The position numbers were made by a program, and so were the translations under genes. Under the pieces are notes generated by a model. That model was given only the letters and a program-made list of their open reading frames with translations, had not been told where the DNA came from and ran no database searches. 64,000 nt of DNA. Source: Mesorhizobium_K sp040049215 (GTDB taxonomy: Bacteria > Pseudomonadota > Alphaproteobacteria > Rhizobiales > Rhizobiaceae). How positions within the stretch are numbered: position 1 is the first letter of the stretch; each line of letters starts with the position of its first letter. The stretch is taken from positions 1,178,001 to 1,242,000 of the forward strand of contig NZ_JBDZDN010000001.1 in assembly GCF_040049215.1 (NCBI RefSeq), given 5' to 3'. Shown here piece after piece: positions 29,375-38,752 of the stretch.

Positions 29375-30410
29375 CAATCCACCGCGAAAAGAGCGAGGTC
29401 GACAAGGCGCGCCCGGCCGATTTCTCGCGGATGATCAGTTCGCCGGACTCCACCGTGCCGCCCATGCCGGCGAAGGCGTCGCGCATCAGCGCATGGATGG
29501 CGAAGAAGGAGGCGCGGATGGAATAGGCCGTCAGCACCACGGCAAGCGGCCTGGGCGTGAGGATGCTGCGGCAGATTTCTGTCAGAGCGGGAAGGTCCTC
29601 GAAGAGTTGCCAGACCTCGCCCTTGGGCCCGCGGCCGTAGGCCGGCGGGTCGAAGAGGATGATATCGTAGAGGCTGCCGCGGCGCGCCTCGCGCTCGGCG
29701 AACTTCATCGCATCCTCGCAGATCCAGCGGATCGGCTTCTGCTGGAGGCCTGCCATCTCCTGGTTCTCGCGCGCCCAACCGATCGCCTTCTTCGATGCAT
29801 CGACATGGGTGACCTCGGCGCCCGCGCGGGCCGCCACCAGCGAGGCCAGTCCCGTGTAGCCGAACAGGTTCAGCACCTTCACCGGCCGTTTTGCCGTCTC
29901 GATGAGGCCGGCCATGTGGTCCCAGTGCGAGGCCTGCTCGGGGAAGACGCCGACATGGCGGAACGAGGTGAAGCGGCCAAGATAATGGACGCCGTCATGC
30001 TTCATCGGCCAGGTCTCGCCGAGCGGCGCTTGCGGGAAGCGCCAGCGTCCCATGCCTTCTTCGTCGGTATCGCCGGTGAAGACCGCGTCGGCGCTGCTCC
30101 ACTCGCCTTGCGCCAGCGCGCGCCGCCATATCGCCTGGCCCTCCGGGCGCACGATACGGTACGGCCCGTACTGCTCCAGCTTCTCGCCATCGCCGCTGTC
30201 GAGCAACGCGTAGCCGGCATTCGGGGCGACTTCGAGGATCACCGGCAGTTTTTCGGCCGGCAGCGCGCCGGAACGGCGGGGCTGATGCTGGCGTGGCGCA
30301 GGCCTCTCGGCGACGCTCTGGGGACGGTCGGGCTGCGTTGGCGCTTGCCGTGGCTGTTGCCGGCCCGGCTCGAAACGTCTTTCGTGGCGATGGTCGCGCG
30401 TCGGCTTCAA
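29367..30410 (-). CDS. Class I SAM-dependent rRNA methyltransferase (RlmI-like)
   Basis: 347 aa. I chose the TTG at 30410 because GGAGAG (30415-30420) is 4 nt upstream; no ATG precedes the conserved domain. The N-terminal 70 aa are Arg/Pro/Gln-rich. The catalytic domain has VLNLFGYTGLASLVAARAGAEV (SAM-binding motif I), ASKKAIGWARENQEMAGL and IILFDPPAYGRG (motif IV, DPPxF/Y). The family includes 23S rRNA cytosine-5 methyltransferases such as RlmI, but the substrate is unproven. Its stop codon lies in the palindromic repeat at 29326-29374. Confidence 0.85.
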   Translation of the reverse strand: MKPTRDHRHERRFEPGRQQPRQAPTQPDRPQSVAERPAPRQHQPRRSGALPAEKLPVILEVAPNAGYALLDSGDGEKLEQYGPYRIVRPEGQAIWRRALAQGEWSSADAVFTGDTDEEGMGRWRFPQAPLGETWPMKHDGVHYLGRFTSFRHVGVFPEQASHWDHMAGLIETAKRPVKVLNLFGYTGLASLVAARAGAEVTHVDASKKAIGWARENQEMAGLQQKPIRWICEDAMKFAEREARRGSLYDIILFDPPAYGRGPKGEVWQLFEDLPALTEICRSILTPRPLAVVLTAYSIRASFFAIHALMRDAFAGMGGTVESGELIIREKSAGRALSTSLFSRWIAA

Positions 30411-30483
30411 CAGGCTCTCCGGACGATGCTGGCCGCTTTTGGCACAGGCTTTCCGGCCGCGCAACAAAGCCTCCCGCGGCAGG

Positions 30484-31458
30484 TCAGGCTTTCGTGCCGC
30501 GCTTCTCGAACACGGCCACTGCCGCGGCCAGATCCTCCAGCGCCGCGCCCACCGACTTGAACAGCGTGATTTCCTCGGCGCTTTCGCGTCCCTTCTTCTC
30601 GCCGCGCGCCAGTTCATGCAGGTCGGCGACGATGGCTTCCGGCTTGAGCAGGCCGGATGCAAGAGGCTGGACGATGTCGCCCGCCTCCTTGGTCGCGCCG
30701 GCGCGCGTGTCGACATAGACGCGGGCGCGGCGGATCGTGTCGTCGTCACTCTCGCGCATGGCCGGCGTGAAGCCACCGACGAGGTCGACATGCGTGCCGG
30801 GCTTCAGCAGTGCCCCCTTGACCAGGGGCGTGGTGGCGATGGTGGCCGCCGAAACGATGTCGGCCCAGCCGAGCGCGGAATCGAGATCTTCCGCTACCCC
30901 GGCCTGCAAGCCTTCCGCGGCAAGCTGGGCGGCGACCTTCGCCGCGTTGGCCGGCGTTCGGTTCCAGACCCGGATGTCGCGGATCGGGCGGACAGCGGCA
31001 TGAGCTCGCGCCAGGAACGGCGCCATCGCGCCTGCCCCGACGATAAGCAGCTTCGACGCGTCCTTGCGTGCCAGGTAGTCGGCCGCCAGCGCCGAAGCGC
31101 AAGCGGTTCGCCATTGCGTCAGCCGCTGCCCATCGATCAGCGCCCTGGGCTCGCCCGTCGTGCCGTCGAGCAGCAGATAGACGCCCATCACCGCGGGCTT
31201 GCCGAGCGCGTTGTTGTCGGGCGAGACGGTGACGATCTTGACCCCGATGTAGCCGTTGCCTGAAGCGTTCGCCGCGCCGAAATCGGTCCAGGCCGGCATC
31301 AGCAGGAGCGTGGACGCCGCCGCGCCGCCGGGCCGTTCGACCGTATGGTGATGGCGCACCGGCTGGATGGCGCCGGCCCTGAAGGCCTCGCGCAACGTTT
31401 CCACGAGGCCGGGAAAGGTCAGCGCGCGATCGACGTCATCGGCCGATATCGTCAACAT
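30484..31458 (-). CDS. Ornithine cyclodeaminase/mu-crystallin family protein
   Basis: 324 aa from ATG 31458, with GAGGG 7 nt upstream. Features are the N-terminal MLTISADDVDRAL, the substrate segment GVKIVTVSPDNNALGKP, and a Rossmann motif LLIVGAGAMAPFLARAHAAV for NAD(P). Members deaminate ornithine to proline or reduce imino acids; mu-crystallin-like dehydrogenases share this pattern. Substrate specificity is unknown. It lies between the LapA-domain gene and the methyltransferase on one strand, perhaps in one transcript. Confidence 0.92.
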   Translation of the reverse strand: MLTISADDVDRALTFPGLVETLREAFRAGAIQPVRHHHTVERPGGAAASTLLLMPAWTDFGAANASGNGYIGVKIVTVSPDNNALGKPAVMGVYLLLDGTTGEPRALIDGQRLTQWRTACASALAADYLARKDASKLLIVGAGAMAPFLARAHAAVRPIRDIRVWNRTPANAAKVAAQLAAEGLQAGVAEDLDSALGWADIVSAATIATTPLVKGALLKPGTHVDLVGGFTPAMRESDDDTIRRARVYVDTRAGATKEAGDIVQPLASGLLKPEAIVADLHELARGEKKGRESAEEITLFKSVGAALEDLAAAVAVFEKRGTKA

Positions 31459-31492
31459 CCCAGTACCCTCGATCGGAAGCGAGCCGTGGCGC

Positions 31493-31819
31493 TCAAGGTC
31501 GCGGCAGTTGCGGCGCAACCCGCGCCGGCGGCGTGCTGGCAGCCGCTTGCCGCAGCATCTCGGCCTCCTGGCTGCGCTGGCGCGCCAGCTTGCGGTAGCG
31601 GTGCTGCTTCACCCAGGTGGCCAGGCTGCCGACGAACATTCCGACAATCATCGCGGCAAAGATGAGCACGAAGAGCGGCATCTGCCAGGTGAGCGCCGGG
31701 TTGCCGGGATTGAATGGATCGAGCGTGAAGGAAGCCGGGCCGCGATTGGCGACGGCCAACGCGACCAGGATAATGGCGAGCGGCACGAGGACCGCGATAA
31801 GTATGATACGGTTGAGCAT
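31493..31819 (-). CDS. LapA-domain (DUF1049) membrane protein
   Basis: 108 aa with two helices: LIAVLVPLAIILVALAVAN at the N-terminus and FVLIFAAMIVGMFVGSLATWV in the middle, typical of the LapA/DUF1049 domain. The C-terminal cytoplasmic tail is basic then Pro/Ala-rich. In Escherichia coli LapA works with LapB in control of LPS synthesis; LapB is not next to it here. It follows ihfB by 22 nt on the same strand, an arrangement often seen near sppA in rhizobia. Confidence 0.88.
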   Translation of the reverse strand: MLNRIILIAVLVPLAIILVALAVANRGPASFTLDPFNPGNPALTWQMPLFVLIFAAMIVGMFVGSLATWVKQHRYRKLARQRSQEAEMLRQAAASTPPARVAPQLPRP

Positions 31820-31841
31820 TGCCGGGGTTCTGCCGAGCGGA

Positions 31842-32126
31842 CTATTTGCCGCCGTTCAGCCTTTCACGCAACTCCTTGCCGGTCTTGAAGAACGGCACCC
31901 ATTTCTCCTCCACTTCGACCGATTCGCCCGTTCTCGGGTTGCGGCCGGTGCGCGCTGGCCGATTCTTTACGGAAAACGCGCCGAAACCCCTGAGTTCGAC
32001 GCGGTTTCCGTCGGCAAGCGCGTCGGTGATTTCCTCGAAAATAGCGCTGACGATGTTCTCCACGTCCCTCAAAAACAGATGCGGATTGCGTGACGCGATA
32101 AGCTGCACGAGTTCGGATTTTATCAT
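31842..32126 (-). CDS. ihfB: Integration host factor subunit beta
   Basis: 94 aa from ATG 32126 (MIKSELVQLIASRNPHLFLRD). The HU/IHF fold and the DNA-minor-groove arm RGFGAFSVKNRPARTGRNPRTG are clear, including the Pro that intercalates DNA. It bends DNA as a heterodimer with IhfA, which is not in the window. It lies downstream of sppA (60 bp) on the same strand. A longer reading from 32198 lacks a ribosome binding site. Confidence 0.96.
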   Translation of the reverse strand: MIKSELVQLIASRNPHLFLRDVENIVSAIFEEITDALADGNRVELRGFGAFSVKNRPARTGRNPRTGESVEVEEKWVPFFKTGKELRERLNGGK

Positions 32127-32185
32127 GAGTGCGGTCCCCGCCAATATCACTCTGCCAGAATATGCGGATGATTTTGTTGTCTTTT

Positions 32186-33160
32186 TCAGTCGCCCCACAC
32201 GGCATTTTCAGGTTGCCAGACCGACAGGAGACCGTCAAGGAACAAGCGCTCGCCGCCAAGTTCCTTGAGCAGGCCTGCGCCATGATCGGGCAGGCCCATG
32301 AGCCGCGCGGCCGCTCCTGCCAGCGCCTCGGAGGACAGGAACCAGCTGTCGCTCTTCGCCTTCCACTCGATGACCTCCAGCTTGCCGTCCACGCCCTTGG
32401 TGGAAAGCCAGCCGATCGCCTCGCTCTCGCCGCCGAGTTCGTCGACCAGTTTTTTCTGCAGCGCCTGGCGGCCGGTGAAGATCGAACCGTCGGCAAGTGC
32501 GGTGGCCTCGCTCCTGGTCAGCGGGCGGCGCTCGGCGACGAGGCCGACGAACCAGTCGTAGCTGTCGAGGATCATCGAGCGGACCATCGCCCGCTCCTCG
32601 TCGGTGGTCGGGTTGAAGGGCGAAGGCTCCGCCTTCAGCGGCGACGACTTCACCTCCTCCAGCTTCACCCCGATCTTGTCCATCAGGCCGGTGACGTCGG
32701 GGAACTGAACCAGCACGCCGATCGAGCCGACGATCGACGACTTGCGCGCGACTATATGGTCCGAGGCGGTGGCGATCATGTAACCGGCCGAGGCCGCCAG
32801 CGTTCCCACCTGGGCGACGACCGGCTTGTCCGCGGCGAGCTTGCGGACCTGGTCGAAAATCGCCTCGCCGCCGGCCGTCGTTCCGCCAGGCGAATCGATC
32901 GACAGGATCACGCCCTTGACGGAACGCGACTCGCGAATCGTTTCCAGCCGCTCGAGCAGTTCCTCGTCTTCGGTGATTGTGCCCTCGATGCGGACCTTGG
33001 CGATGTGATCGGCGGCGGCGGCGCCGAAATCCTCCCGCAGCATCCAGGCGGCTGCCGAGGCCAGGCATATGGCCGCGATGGCGAGTGCGGCGACACGCCA
33101 GAATGTGAGCTTGCGCCGCAGGCGCCGTCGGTCGATCAGGTCGTCGGCGCGCATGGCCAT
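32186..33160 (-). CDS. sppA: Signal peptide peptidase SppA
   Basis: 324 aa from ATG 33160, with AGGAG 6 nt upstream. One N-terminal membrane helix (WRVAALAIAAICLASAAAW) is followed by the S49 protease domain. SIDSPGGTTAGGEAIFD precedes the catalytic Ser in AASAGYMIA, and the conserved SIGVLVQFPDVTGLMDKIGV segment is present. It is the short (36K-type) form that digests cleaved signal peptides in the membrane. It is followed by ihfB and lapA-like genes on the same strand. Confidence 0.94.
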   Translation of the reverse strand: MAMRADDLIDRRRLRRKLTFWRVAALAIAAICLASAAAWMLREDFGAAAADHIAKVRIEGTITEDEELLERLETIRESRSVKGVILSIDSPGGTTAGGEAIFDQVRKLAADKPVVAQVGTLAASAGYMIATASDHIVARKSSIVGSIGVLVQFPDVTGLMDKIGVKLEEVKSSPLKAEPSPFNPTTDEERAMVRSMILDSYDWFVGLVAERRPLTRSEATALADGSIFTGRQALQKKLVDELGGESEAIGWLSTKGVDGKLEVIEWKAKSDSWFLSSEALAGAAARLMGLPDHGAGLLKELGGERLFLDGLLSVWQPENAVWGD

Positions 33161-33501
33161 GAAACTCTCCTGTGCCCGCGAAAATCGAAGCGTCTTAGAA
33201 CAAGCTCGCGACCGCCGCCACCTGGTTTTCTCGCCCGCCAGCAAGTGGGCCGGATGAGCGTCGATCCAGGCTGCGCCAAGCCGGGCTGGTCAAACTTCCC
33301 AAAATAACCATATTAGGGTGCAAATCGCGATCGTGTAAGATTTCGTGATGACGTCATTTGCGGCATCAGGCCTCGCGCGGGGCGACAAACTTGGCTGGCC
33401 GCTTCGAAGAGCGTTCAAGCTCACACGGGTTTAGGATTTGTTGGGATAATCCGGCCTAAGCCGCCGGATATTCCAGCACTTGGCAACGGAAGGCGAGCGC
33501 G
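33161..33501. other. Intergenic region between sppA and lptC
   Basis: 341 bp without a gene I can support. It must hold divergent promoters. GATAAT at 33445-33450 is a possible -10 for lptC without a clear -35. An inverted repeat ATCCGGC/GCCGGAT follows at about 33449-33469. On the other strand a TAATAT-like -10 at about 33310-33315 could serve sppA. Nothing else stands out. Confidence 0.5.
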
Positions 33502-34221
33502 TTGGCGCGATCAACCGAATCGACCGGCACTCACGCGGACTTTGCCATTTCGGCAGCGGGAGACGCGGGGAATTCGCGCGCCGAGGCTTTCAGCCAGGCC
33601 GAGCGGCATTCGCGCAGGGTTCACAGACTGAAGATCATGCTGCCGTTGCTGGCGGTCGTCATGTCGGTCGGTTTCATCGGCTATTCCTACCTCTCGACGC
33701 CGGCGTCCGTGACCGTCCAGACGGAAGGCTCGGCCTTCACCGAAGGCAAGCTGGTGATGGACAGCCCGAAGCTCGAAGGTTTCACCAAGGACGGACGGCC
33801 CTATTCGGTGAGCGCTGCCCGCGCGACGCAGGATTTCGACAAGCAGGACATCATCAGCCTCGACGGCATCGACGCCAAGATGCCGGTCGAAGCGGAGAAT
33901 TGGGCGAGGGTCGAAGCCACGAGCGGCGTCTACGACCGCGCGGCCAACACGCTCGACGTATCGACCGACATACTGGTTACCACGACCGACGGCATGGTCG
34001 CCAAGTTGAAATCCGCCTTTCTCGACATCGCCAACGGCAGCTTGAAAAGCACCACGCCCATCGATATCCAGTCGCATGGGTCGAGGATTACCGCGGACTC
34101 CATGGCGGTGCTCGAAAACGGCAAGCGGGTGATTTTCGAGACGCATGTGCGGGTGTACATCGACCCTGTCCAGATGAAGGCCGCGCAAGCAGCCAGGGGA
34201 GACATGAATGCGTCGAATTGA
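33502..34221 (+). CDS. lptC: LPS export protein LptC-like
   Basis: 239 aa with a TTG start at 33502. One membrane helix (LKIMLPLLAVVMSVGFIGYSYL, about residues 43-64) anchors a periplasmic beta-jellyroll (VTVQTEGSAFTEGKLVMDSPKLEGF onward) typical of LptC/DUF1239. In the Lpt machine LptC passes LPS from LptB2FG to LptA. It overlaps lptA by 14 nt, and lptB follows, so lptC-lptA-lptB form one operon. Confidence 0.92.
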   Translation: MARSTESTGTHADFAISAAGDAGNSRAEAFSQAERHSRRVHRLKIMLPLLAVVMSVGFIGYSYLSTPASVTVQTEGSAFTEGKLVMDSPKLEGFTKDGRPYSVSAARATQDFDKQDIISLDGIDAKMPVEAENWARVEATSGVYDRAANTLDVSTDILVTTTDGMVAKLKSAFLDIANGSLKSTTPIDIQSHGSRITADSMAVLENGKRVIFETHVRVYIDPVQMKAAQAARGDMNASN

Positions 34222-34756
34222 ATCTCTGGCGGCGACGGCGTTCGCGCTTGCTCTGGCCTGCGGCGCGGCGCTCGCCCAGACCGACGCCGAAAGCCGCCTA
34301 ACCGGGCTGCGCCTGAACGGCAACGAGCCGATCGAGATCGAAAGCGACAAGCTCGAAGTCAGAGAGGCCGAGAACGTCGCGGTCTTCACTGGCAATGTCA
34401 GCGTCACCCAGGGACCGACCATACTGAAGTCCGGGACCATGACCGTCTTTTATGCAAAGGACGGCGGTTCGGCGGCGACCGGTTCATCGAACATCGAGCG
34501 GCTTGAGGTGGACGGCAAGGTCTATGTCAAGTCGGACAAGCAGGTCGCCACCGGCGACAGGGGCGTCTTCGACATGAAGACCGAGGTGCTGGTGCTTTCG
34601 GGCAGCGAAGTTGTCCTGTCGGAAGGCAACAACGTGCTGCGCGGCTGCAAGCTGACCGTCCAGATGAAGTCCGGCCGTGCCCAGGTCGACGGCTGTTCCA
34701 AGGGGAGCGGCAGCGGGCGCGTGCAGATGAAGCTCGATCCTTCGTCCAGGCAGTAA
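34208..34756 (+). CDS. lptA: LPS transport periplasmic protein LptA (OstA-like)
   Basis: 182 aa. A signal peptide (SLAATAFALALACGAALA) precedes an OstA-type jellyroll with PIEIESDKLEVREAENVAVFTGNVSVTQG and RLEVDGKVYV. It bridges the periplasm in LPS export. Two cysteines near the C-terminus (RGCKL, DGCSK) are likely oxidised. The stop overlaps the lptB ATG by one base. Confidence 0.94.
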   Translation: MRRIESLAATAFALALACGAALAQTDAESRLTGLRLNGNEPIEIESDKLEVREAENVAVFTGNVSVTQGPTILKSGTMTVFYAKDGGSAATGSSNIERLEVDGKVYVKSDKQVATGDRGVFDMKTEVLVLSGSEVVLSEGNNVLRGCKLTVQMKSGRAQVDGCSKGSGSGRVQMKLDPSSRQ

Positions 34757-35568
34757 TGGCCGCAAAACCCTCGCTTCTGTCGCGCCTGCTCGGACGGCGC
34801 CAATTGGCCGCGCCCGCGGTGAAGCGCAGCGAGATCGCTGCCTTCAAGGGCACCTTGATCGCCAAGGGACTGACCAAGAGCTACAAGAGCCGGCGCGTTG
34901 TGAACGGCGTCTCGCTGGGCGTTCGAGCCGGCGAGGCGGTCGGCCTGCTCGGGCCTAACGGCGCCGGCAAGACCACGTGCTTCTACATGGTGACCGGGCT
35001 GGTGCCCGTGGACCATGGCACGATCGAGATAGACGGATTCGACGTCACCTCGATGCCGATGTACCGCCGCGCCAGGCTCGGCATCGGCTATCTGCCGCAG
35101 GAATCCTCGATCTTTCGCGGCCTGACCGTCGAACAGAACATCCGCGCCGTGCTTGAGGTCGTGGAAAAGAGCCGAAAGCAGCGGGAATACGACCTCGACG
35201 CGCTGCTCGACGAGTTTCACATCGCGCATCTCAGGAAGGCCGCGTCGCTATCGCTGTCCGGCGGCGAGCGGCGGCGCCTCGAGATTGCACGGGCGCTCGC
35301 CAGCCGGCCCAACTACATGCTCCTCGACGAGCCCTTCGCGGGCATCGACCCGATCGCAGTCGCCGACATCCAGCTGCTGGTGCGGCATCTCACGGCGCGC
35401 GGGATCGGCGTGCTCATCACCGACCACAATGTGCGCGAGACGCTCGGCCTCATCGACCGTGCCTATATCATCCATGCCGGCGAAGTGCTCACGCATGGCC
35501 AGGCGGACGAGATCGTCGCCAACCCGGACGTGCGCCGGCTCTATCTCGGCGAAGGCTTCACGCTCTGA
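34756..35568 (+). CDS. lptB: LPS export ABC transporter ATP-binding protein
   Basis: 270 aa. Walker A is LLGPNGAGKTTCF, the ABC signature LSGGERRRLEIARAL, Walker B MLLDEPFAGIDP, and the H-loop ITDHNVRETL. The N-terminal 35 aa are an extension before the domain. As the LptB dimer it powers LPS extraction with LptFG, which are not in this window. It is cotranscribed with lptC and lptA. rpoN follows after 209 bp. Confidence 0.96.
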   Translation: MAAKPSLLSRLLGRRQLAAPAVKRSEIAAFKGTLIAKGLTKSYKSRRVVNGVSLGVRAGEAVGLLGPNGAGKTTCFYMVTGLVPVDHGTIEIDGFDVTSMPMYRRARLGIGYLPQESSIFRGLTVEQNIRAVLEVVEKSRKQREYDLDALLDEFHIAHLRKAASLSLSGGERRRLEIARALASRPNYMLLDEPFAGIDPIAVADIQLLVRHLTARGIGVLITDHNVRETLGLIDRAYIIHAGEVLTHGQADEIVANPDVRRLYLGEGFTL

Positions 35569-35777
35569 TCGCCACTTGCCGCGCCAACGCCGTTGGGACG
35601 CGAAAAACACGCTGCGGGCACCGGTTTTATCCCCAAAGCCGCGTCTAAACGCTCCGGTAAGGCCGGTCTGCTAGCTCTTAATCCTTGACAAGCAAAAGCC
35701 GGGCCACTTTCTATGGCTGGCAATATCCGCACCGGGCTGGGCAAGCGTGCGAGTACGCGGGAGCAACGGGTTCGCAT

Positions 35778-37307
35778 ATGGGACTGACCGCCAAACTTCA
35801 GCTGAGGCAGTCGCAGACGCTTGTGATGACGCCACAGCTGATGCAGTCCATCAAGCTGCTGCAGCTCACCCATATCGAGCTCGAACGTTTCGTCGACGAG
35901 GAGATCGAGCGCAATCCCCTGCTCGATCGCGCCGAGCCGCGAGACGACGCGGCGGCCGACCAGTTGCAGAAGCAGGAAGGGCTTGCGGAAGAGGCGTCCG
36001 GGGGTGACTGGTTCGAGAACGAGCGAGCCTGGACGTCCGAGGCGATCTCCGACAAGCTCGACACCACGCTGGAGAACATATTTCCCGACGATCCCGGCAC
36101 CTCGGAACGGCTCGGCCCCGACCTGACGGCGCAGTGGAAGTCGGCAGGCGGGGGCACCGGCGGCAGCGGGTCGACGGACGGTTTCGACATGGACGACATG
36201 GCGGCGGCGGCCGTCACCTTGCGCGATCACGTCAGCGAGCAGATCGCCTTCGCCTTTCCCGATCCCGAGGCGCGGCGCATCGCGCGCGAGCTGGCGGAAA
36301 ACTTGGACGAAGCCGGCTACATGCGGGCTGACGTCGCCGAAATCGCCGCCCGGCTCGGCGCGACTCCGGACCGCGTCGCGGCGGCCCTTTCGGTCTGCCA
36401 GACCTTCGAGCCCATCGGGCTTTTCGCAACCGATCTCGCCGAGTGCCTGGCGCTGCAGCTTGGCCAGCGCGACCGCCTCGATCCGGCGATGCGGGCGCTG
36501 CTCGGCAATCTCGATCTCCTGGCGCGCCGCGACTTTGCGTCGCTGAAGCGCATCTGCGGCGTCGACGAAGACGATCTCCTCGACATGCTGGCGGAAATAC
36601 GCGCGCTCGATCCGCGTCCGGCTACGCGTTTCGTCGGCGGCAATACCGATGCGATCGTCGCCGACGTGGAGGTGCGGGCGGCGGGCGACGGCAGCTGGGC
36701 GGTGGAGCTCAATCCCGAAACCCTGCCGAGGGTTCTGGTCGATCATATCTATTTCGCGCAGGTCGCCGGCCTCGCCAAGGACCAGGTCGAGAAGGACTTC
36801 CTCTCGGAATGCCTGCAGAACGCCAACTGGCTGACGCGAAGCCTGGACCAGCGCGCGAAAACCATCCTCAAGGTCGCCTCCGAGATCGTGCGCCAGCAGG
36901 ACGCGTTCCTTGCGCATGGCGTGCGTCACCTGCGGCCGCTCAATTTGCGCACGGTGGCGGACGCCATCGGCATGCACGAGTCGACGGTGAGCCGCGTGAC
37001 TGCCAACAAATACATGCTGACGCCGCGCGGCGTGTTCGAACTGCGCTACTTCTTCACCGCCTCGATCGCAGCCGCCGGCGGCGGCGAGGCGCATTCATCG
37101 GAATCCGTGCGCGACCGCATCCGCGAGATGATCGATGCGGAGAAGCCGGCGGACGTGCTCTCCGACGACGCGATTGTGGATATGCTGCGGGAAAGCGGCG
37201 TCGACATCGCCCGGCGGACCGTGGCCAAGTACCGGGAAAGCATGAGTATTCCCTCTTCGGTGCAGCGCCGCCGCGAGAAGCGGGCAAGGGTAACGGCCGG
37301 ACGGTGA
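35778..37307 (+). CDS. rpoN: RNA polymerase sigma-54 factor
   Basis: 509 aa from ATG 35778. Region I (MGLTAKLQLRQSQTLVMTPQLMQSIKLLQL) binds enhancer activators; region II is acidic (DDAAADQ...); region III has the HTH LRTVADAIGMHESTVSRVTANKYM; the RpoN box is ARRTVAKYRE. It directs transcription from -24/-12 promoters for nitrogen and C4-dicarboxylate use. The order lptB-rpoN-hpf-ptsN is conserved in proteobacteria. An upstream in-frame extension to 35685 is not needed. Confidence 0.98.
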   Translation: MGLTAKLQLRQSQTLVMTPQLMQSIKLLQLTHIELERFVDEEIERNPLLDRAEPRDDAAADQLQKQEGLAEEASGGDWFENERAWTSEAISDKLDTTLENIFPDDPGTSERLGPDLTAQWKSAGGGTGGSGSTDGFDMDDMAAAAVTLRDHVSEQIAFAFPDPEARRIARELAENLDEAGYMRADVAEIAARLGATPDRVAAALSVCQTFEPIGLFATDLAECLALQLGQRDRLDPAMRALLGNLDLLARRDFASLKRICGVDEDDLLDMLAEIRALDPRPATRFVGGNTDAIVADVEVRAAGDGSWAVELNPETLPRVLVDHIYFAQVAGLAKDQVEKDFLSECLQNANWLTRSLDQRAKTILKVASEIVRQQDAFLAHGVRHLRPLNLRTVADAIGMHESTVSRVTANKYMLTPRGVFELRYFFTASIAAAGGGEAHSSESVRDRIREMIDAEKPADVLSDDAIVDMLRESGVDIARRTVAKYRESMSIPSSVQRRREKRARVTAGR

Positions 37308-37341
37308 GTGCCGTCCGGAATAGCGACTTCGGGCAGCTTCA

Positions 37342-37370
37342 TTGACATTCCTGGGCGAAGTGACTAGAAG
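37342..37370 (+). promoter_or_regulatory. Sigma-70-type promoter upstream of hpf
   Basis: TTGACA (37342-37347), a 17-bp spacer and TAGAAG (37365-37370): a perfect -35 and a 4/6 -10. It would start transcription near 37377, about 175 nt before hpf, inside the rpoN-hpf gap, so hpf and ptsN can be expressed apart from rpoN. Confidence 0.6.
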
Positions 37371-37551
37371 CCCGCCCGCATGGAACGGGCCGCCGACCCG
37401 CCCGTTTAGGTACCGTCTGGAGACGGCTTGTGATCAACCGGAAAGTTCGGACCAGAAATCGGCCCTGAGGCCGCTGCGAAGCTTGTGCCCATCGCCCACG
37501 GGTATAAACTCCAGGACATCCAGAGTCTGAACAGGGAAGGTCAATAAGAAG

Positions 37552-38136
37552 ATGAGCCTGCGGATATCGGGAAAACATATGGAGATCGGCGACGCGTTCC
37601 GGTCTCGCATCGAGGGCCGGATTGGCGAAACGATCGAGAAGTACTTCGGCGGCGGGTTTTCCGGACACGTGACCGTCGAGAAATCGGGGCCTAGGTTCTC
37701 CGCCGACTGCGTCATCTTCCTTGACACCGGCATGGGGCTTCAGGCAACCGGCCACGCCTACGATCCGCAAGCCGCTTTCGAAGCCGCCTCGGACCGCATC
37801 GAAACCAGAATGCGCCGCTACAAGCGCAAGCTGCGCTCCTATGACAACGCCGCCAATGGCCGCGACGAGGACATCGCCTACCGCGTCATGGCACCCGCGG
37901 TGGCGGAAGGGGAGGAAGACGAGGAGGTGTCGGAGGACTACGCGCCGGCCGTCGTCGCGGAATCAACCCTCTCTCTCAAGACGATGTCGGTTGCCCGCGC
38001 CATCGTCGAACTCGACGTCAAGGACAGCCCTGTCTTCGTGTTCCGGAACGCCGGCAACGAGCAGGTCAACATCGTCTACCGCCGAGCCGACGGCAATATC
38101 GGCTGGATCGACCCGTCCACAGCCATGACTGCCTAG
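37552..38136 (+). CDS. hpf: Ribosome hibernation-promoting factor, long form
   Basis: 194 aa from ATG 37552. The N-terminal domain (MSLRISGKHMEIGDAFRSRI to RRYKRKLRSYDN) is HPF/RaiA; an acidic linker follows (EGEEDEEVSEDYAP). The C-terminal dimerisation domain (TMSVARAIVELDVKDSPVFVF to GNIGWIDP) marks the long form, which makes 100S ribosome dimers by itself. It lies between rpoN and ptsN as usual. Confidence 0.96.
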   Translation: MSLRISGKHMEIGDAFRSRIEGRIGETIEKYFGGGFSGHVTVEKSGPRFSADCVIFLDTGMGLQATGHAYDPQAAFEAASDRIETRMRRYKRKLRSYDNAANGRDEDIAYRVMAPAVAEGEEDEEVSEDYAPAVVAESTLSLKTMSVARAIVELDVKDSPVFVFRNAGNEQVNIVYRRADGNIGWIDPSTAMTA

Positions 38137-38210
38137 AGACAACCAGCATCGCCCGGCCCGCACCAAGGAAGGTGGCGGCGGATAGCGGCGAAGCACAAGG
38201 ATTTATTGGA

Positions 38211-38675
38211 ATGGATCTCAGCGATCTCGTCGATGTGCCGGCAATCATGCCAGGACTAAAGGCCAATTCGAAGAAGCAGCTGCTGCAGCTGCTCGCCGAG
38301 CGCGCCGCGTCGATCACCGGCATTCAGGAGCGTGAGATCTTCGACACCATCCTGCAGCGCGAGCGGTTGGGCTCAACCGGGGTCGGCAACGGCATCGCCA
38401 TCCCGCATGGCAAGCTCGCCGGCGTGAAACGCATCACCGGCGTCTTCGCGAGGCTCGACACGCCGGTCGATTTCGAGGCGCTGGACGACGAGCCGGTCGA
38501 CCTGGTGTTCCTGCTGCTTGCGCCGGAAGGGGCTGGCGCCGATCACCTGAAGGCGCTGTCGAGAATCGCCCGCGTGCTGCGCGACGGCGAGACGGTCGCC
38601 AAGGTGCGCGGGACCCGGGACGCCACGGCCATCCACGCGCTGCTGTCCGACACTCAAGGCTCCAAGGCGGCCTGA
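38211..38675 (+). CDS. ptsN: Nitrogen-PTS EIIA protein
   Basis: 154 aa from ATG 38211 (MDLSDLVDVPAIMPGL). The EIIA-Fru fold and phosphorylated His in GNGIAIPHGKL are clear. It receives phosphate from the PTS-Ntr chain and regulates potassium and nitrogen metabolism. It follows hpf by 74 bp. A strong terminator (38700-38725) closes the operon. Confidence 0.97.
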   Translation: MDLSDLVDVPAIMPGLKANSKKQLLQLLAERAASITGIQEREIFDTILQRERLGSTGVGNGIAIPHGKLAGVKRITGVFARLDTPVDFEALDDEPVDLVFLLLAPEGAGADHLKALSRIARVLRDGETVAKVRGTRDATAIHALLSDTQGSKAA

Positions 38676-38699
38676 CAGCATAGCGGCTTCCAGTCGTCG

Positions 38700-38725
38700 A
38701 AAAGGGCGGCCTTAGCCGCCCTTTT
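38700..38725. terminator. Rho-independent terminator after ptsN, possibly bidirectional
   Basis: AAAAGGGCGGC and GCCGCCCTTTT pair perfectly over 11 bp around a CTTA loop. The A and T arms allow it to end transcripts from both sides: ptsN on plus and DUF1150 on minus (stop at 38753). Confidence 0.85.
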
Positions 38726-38752
38726 CCTTGAATTCAGCGGATGCCGACGGAA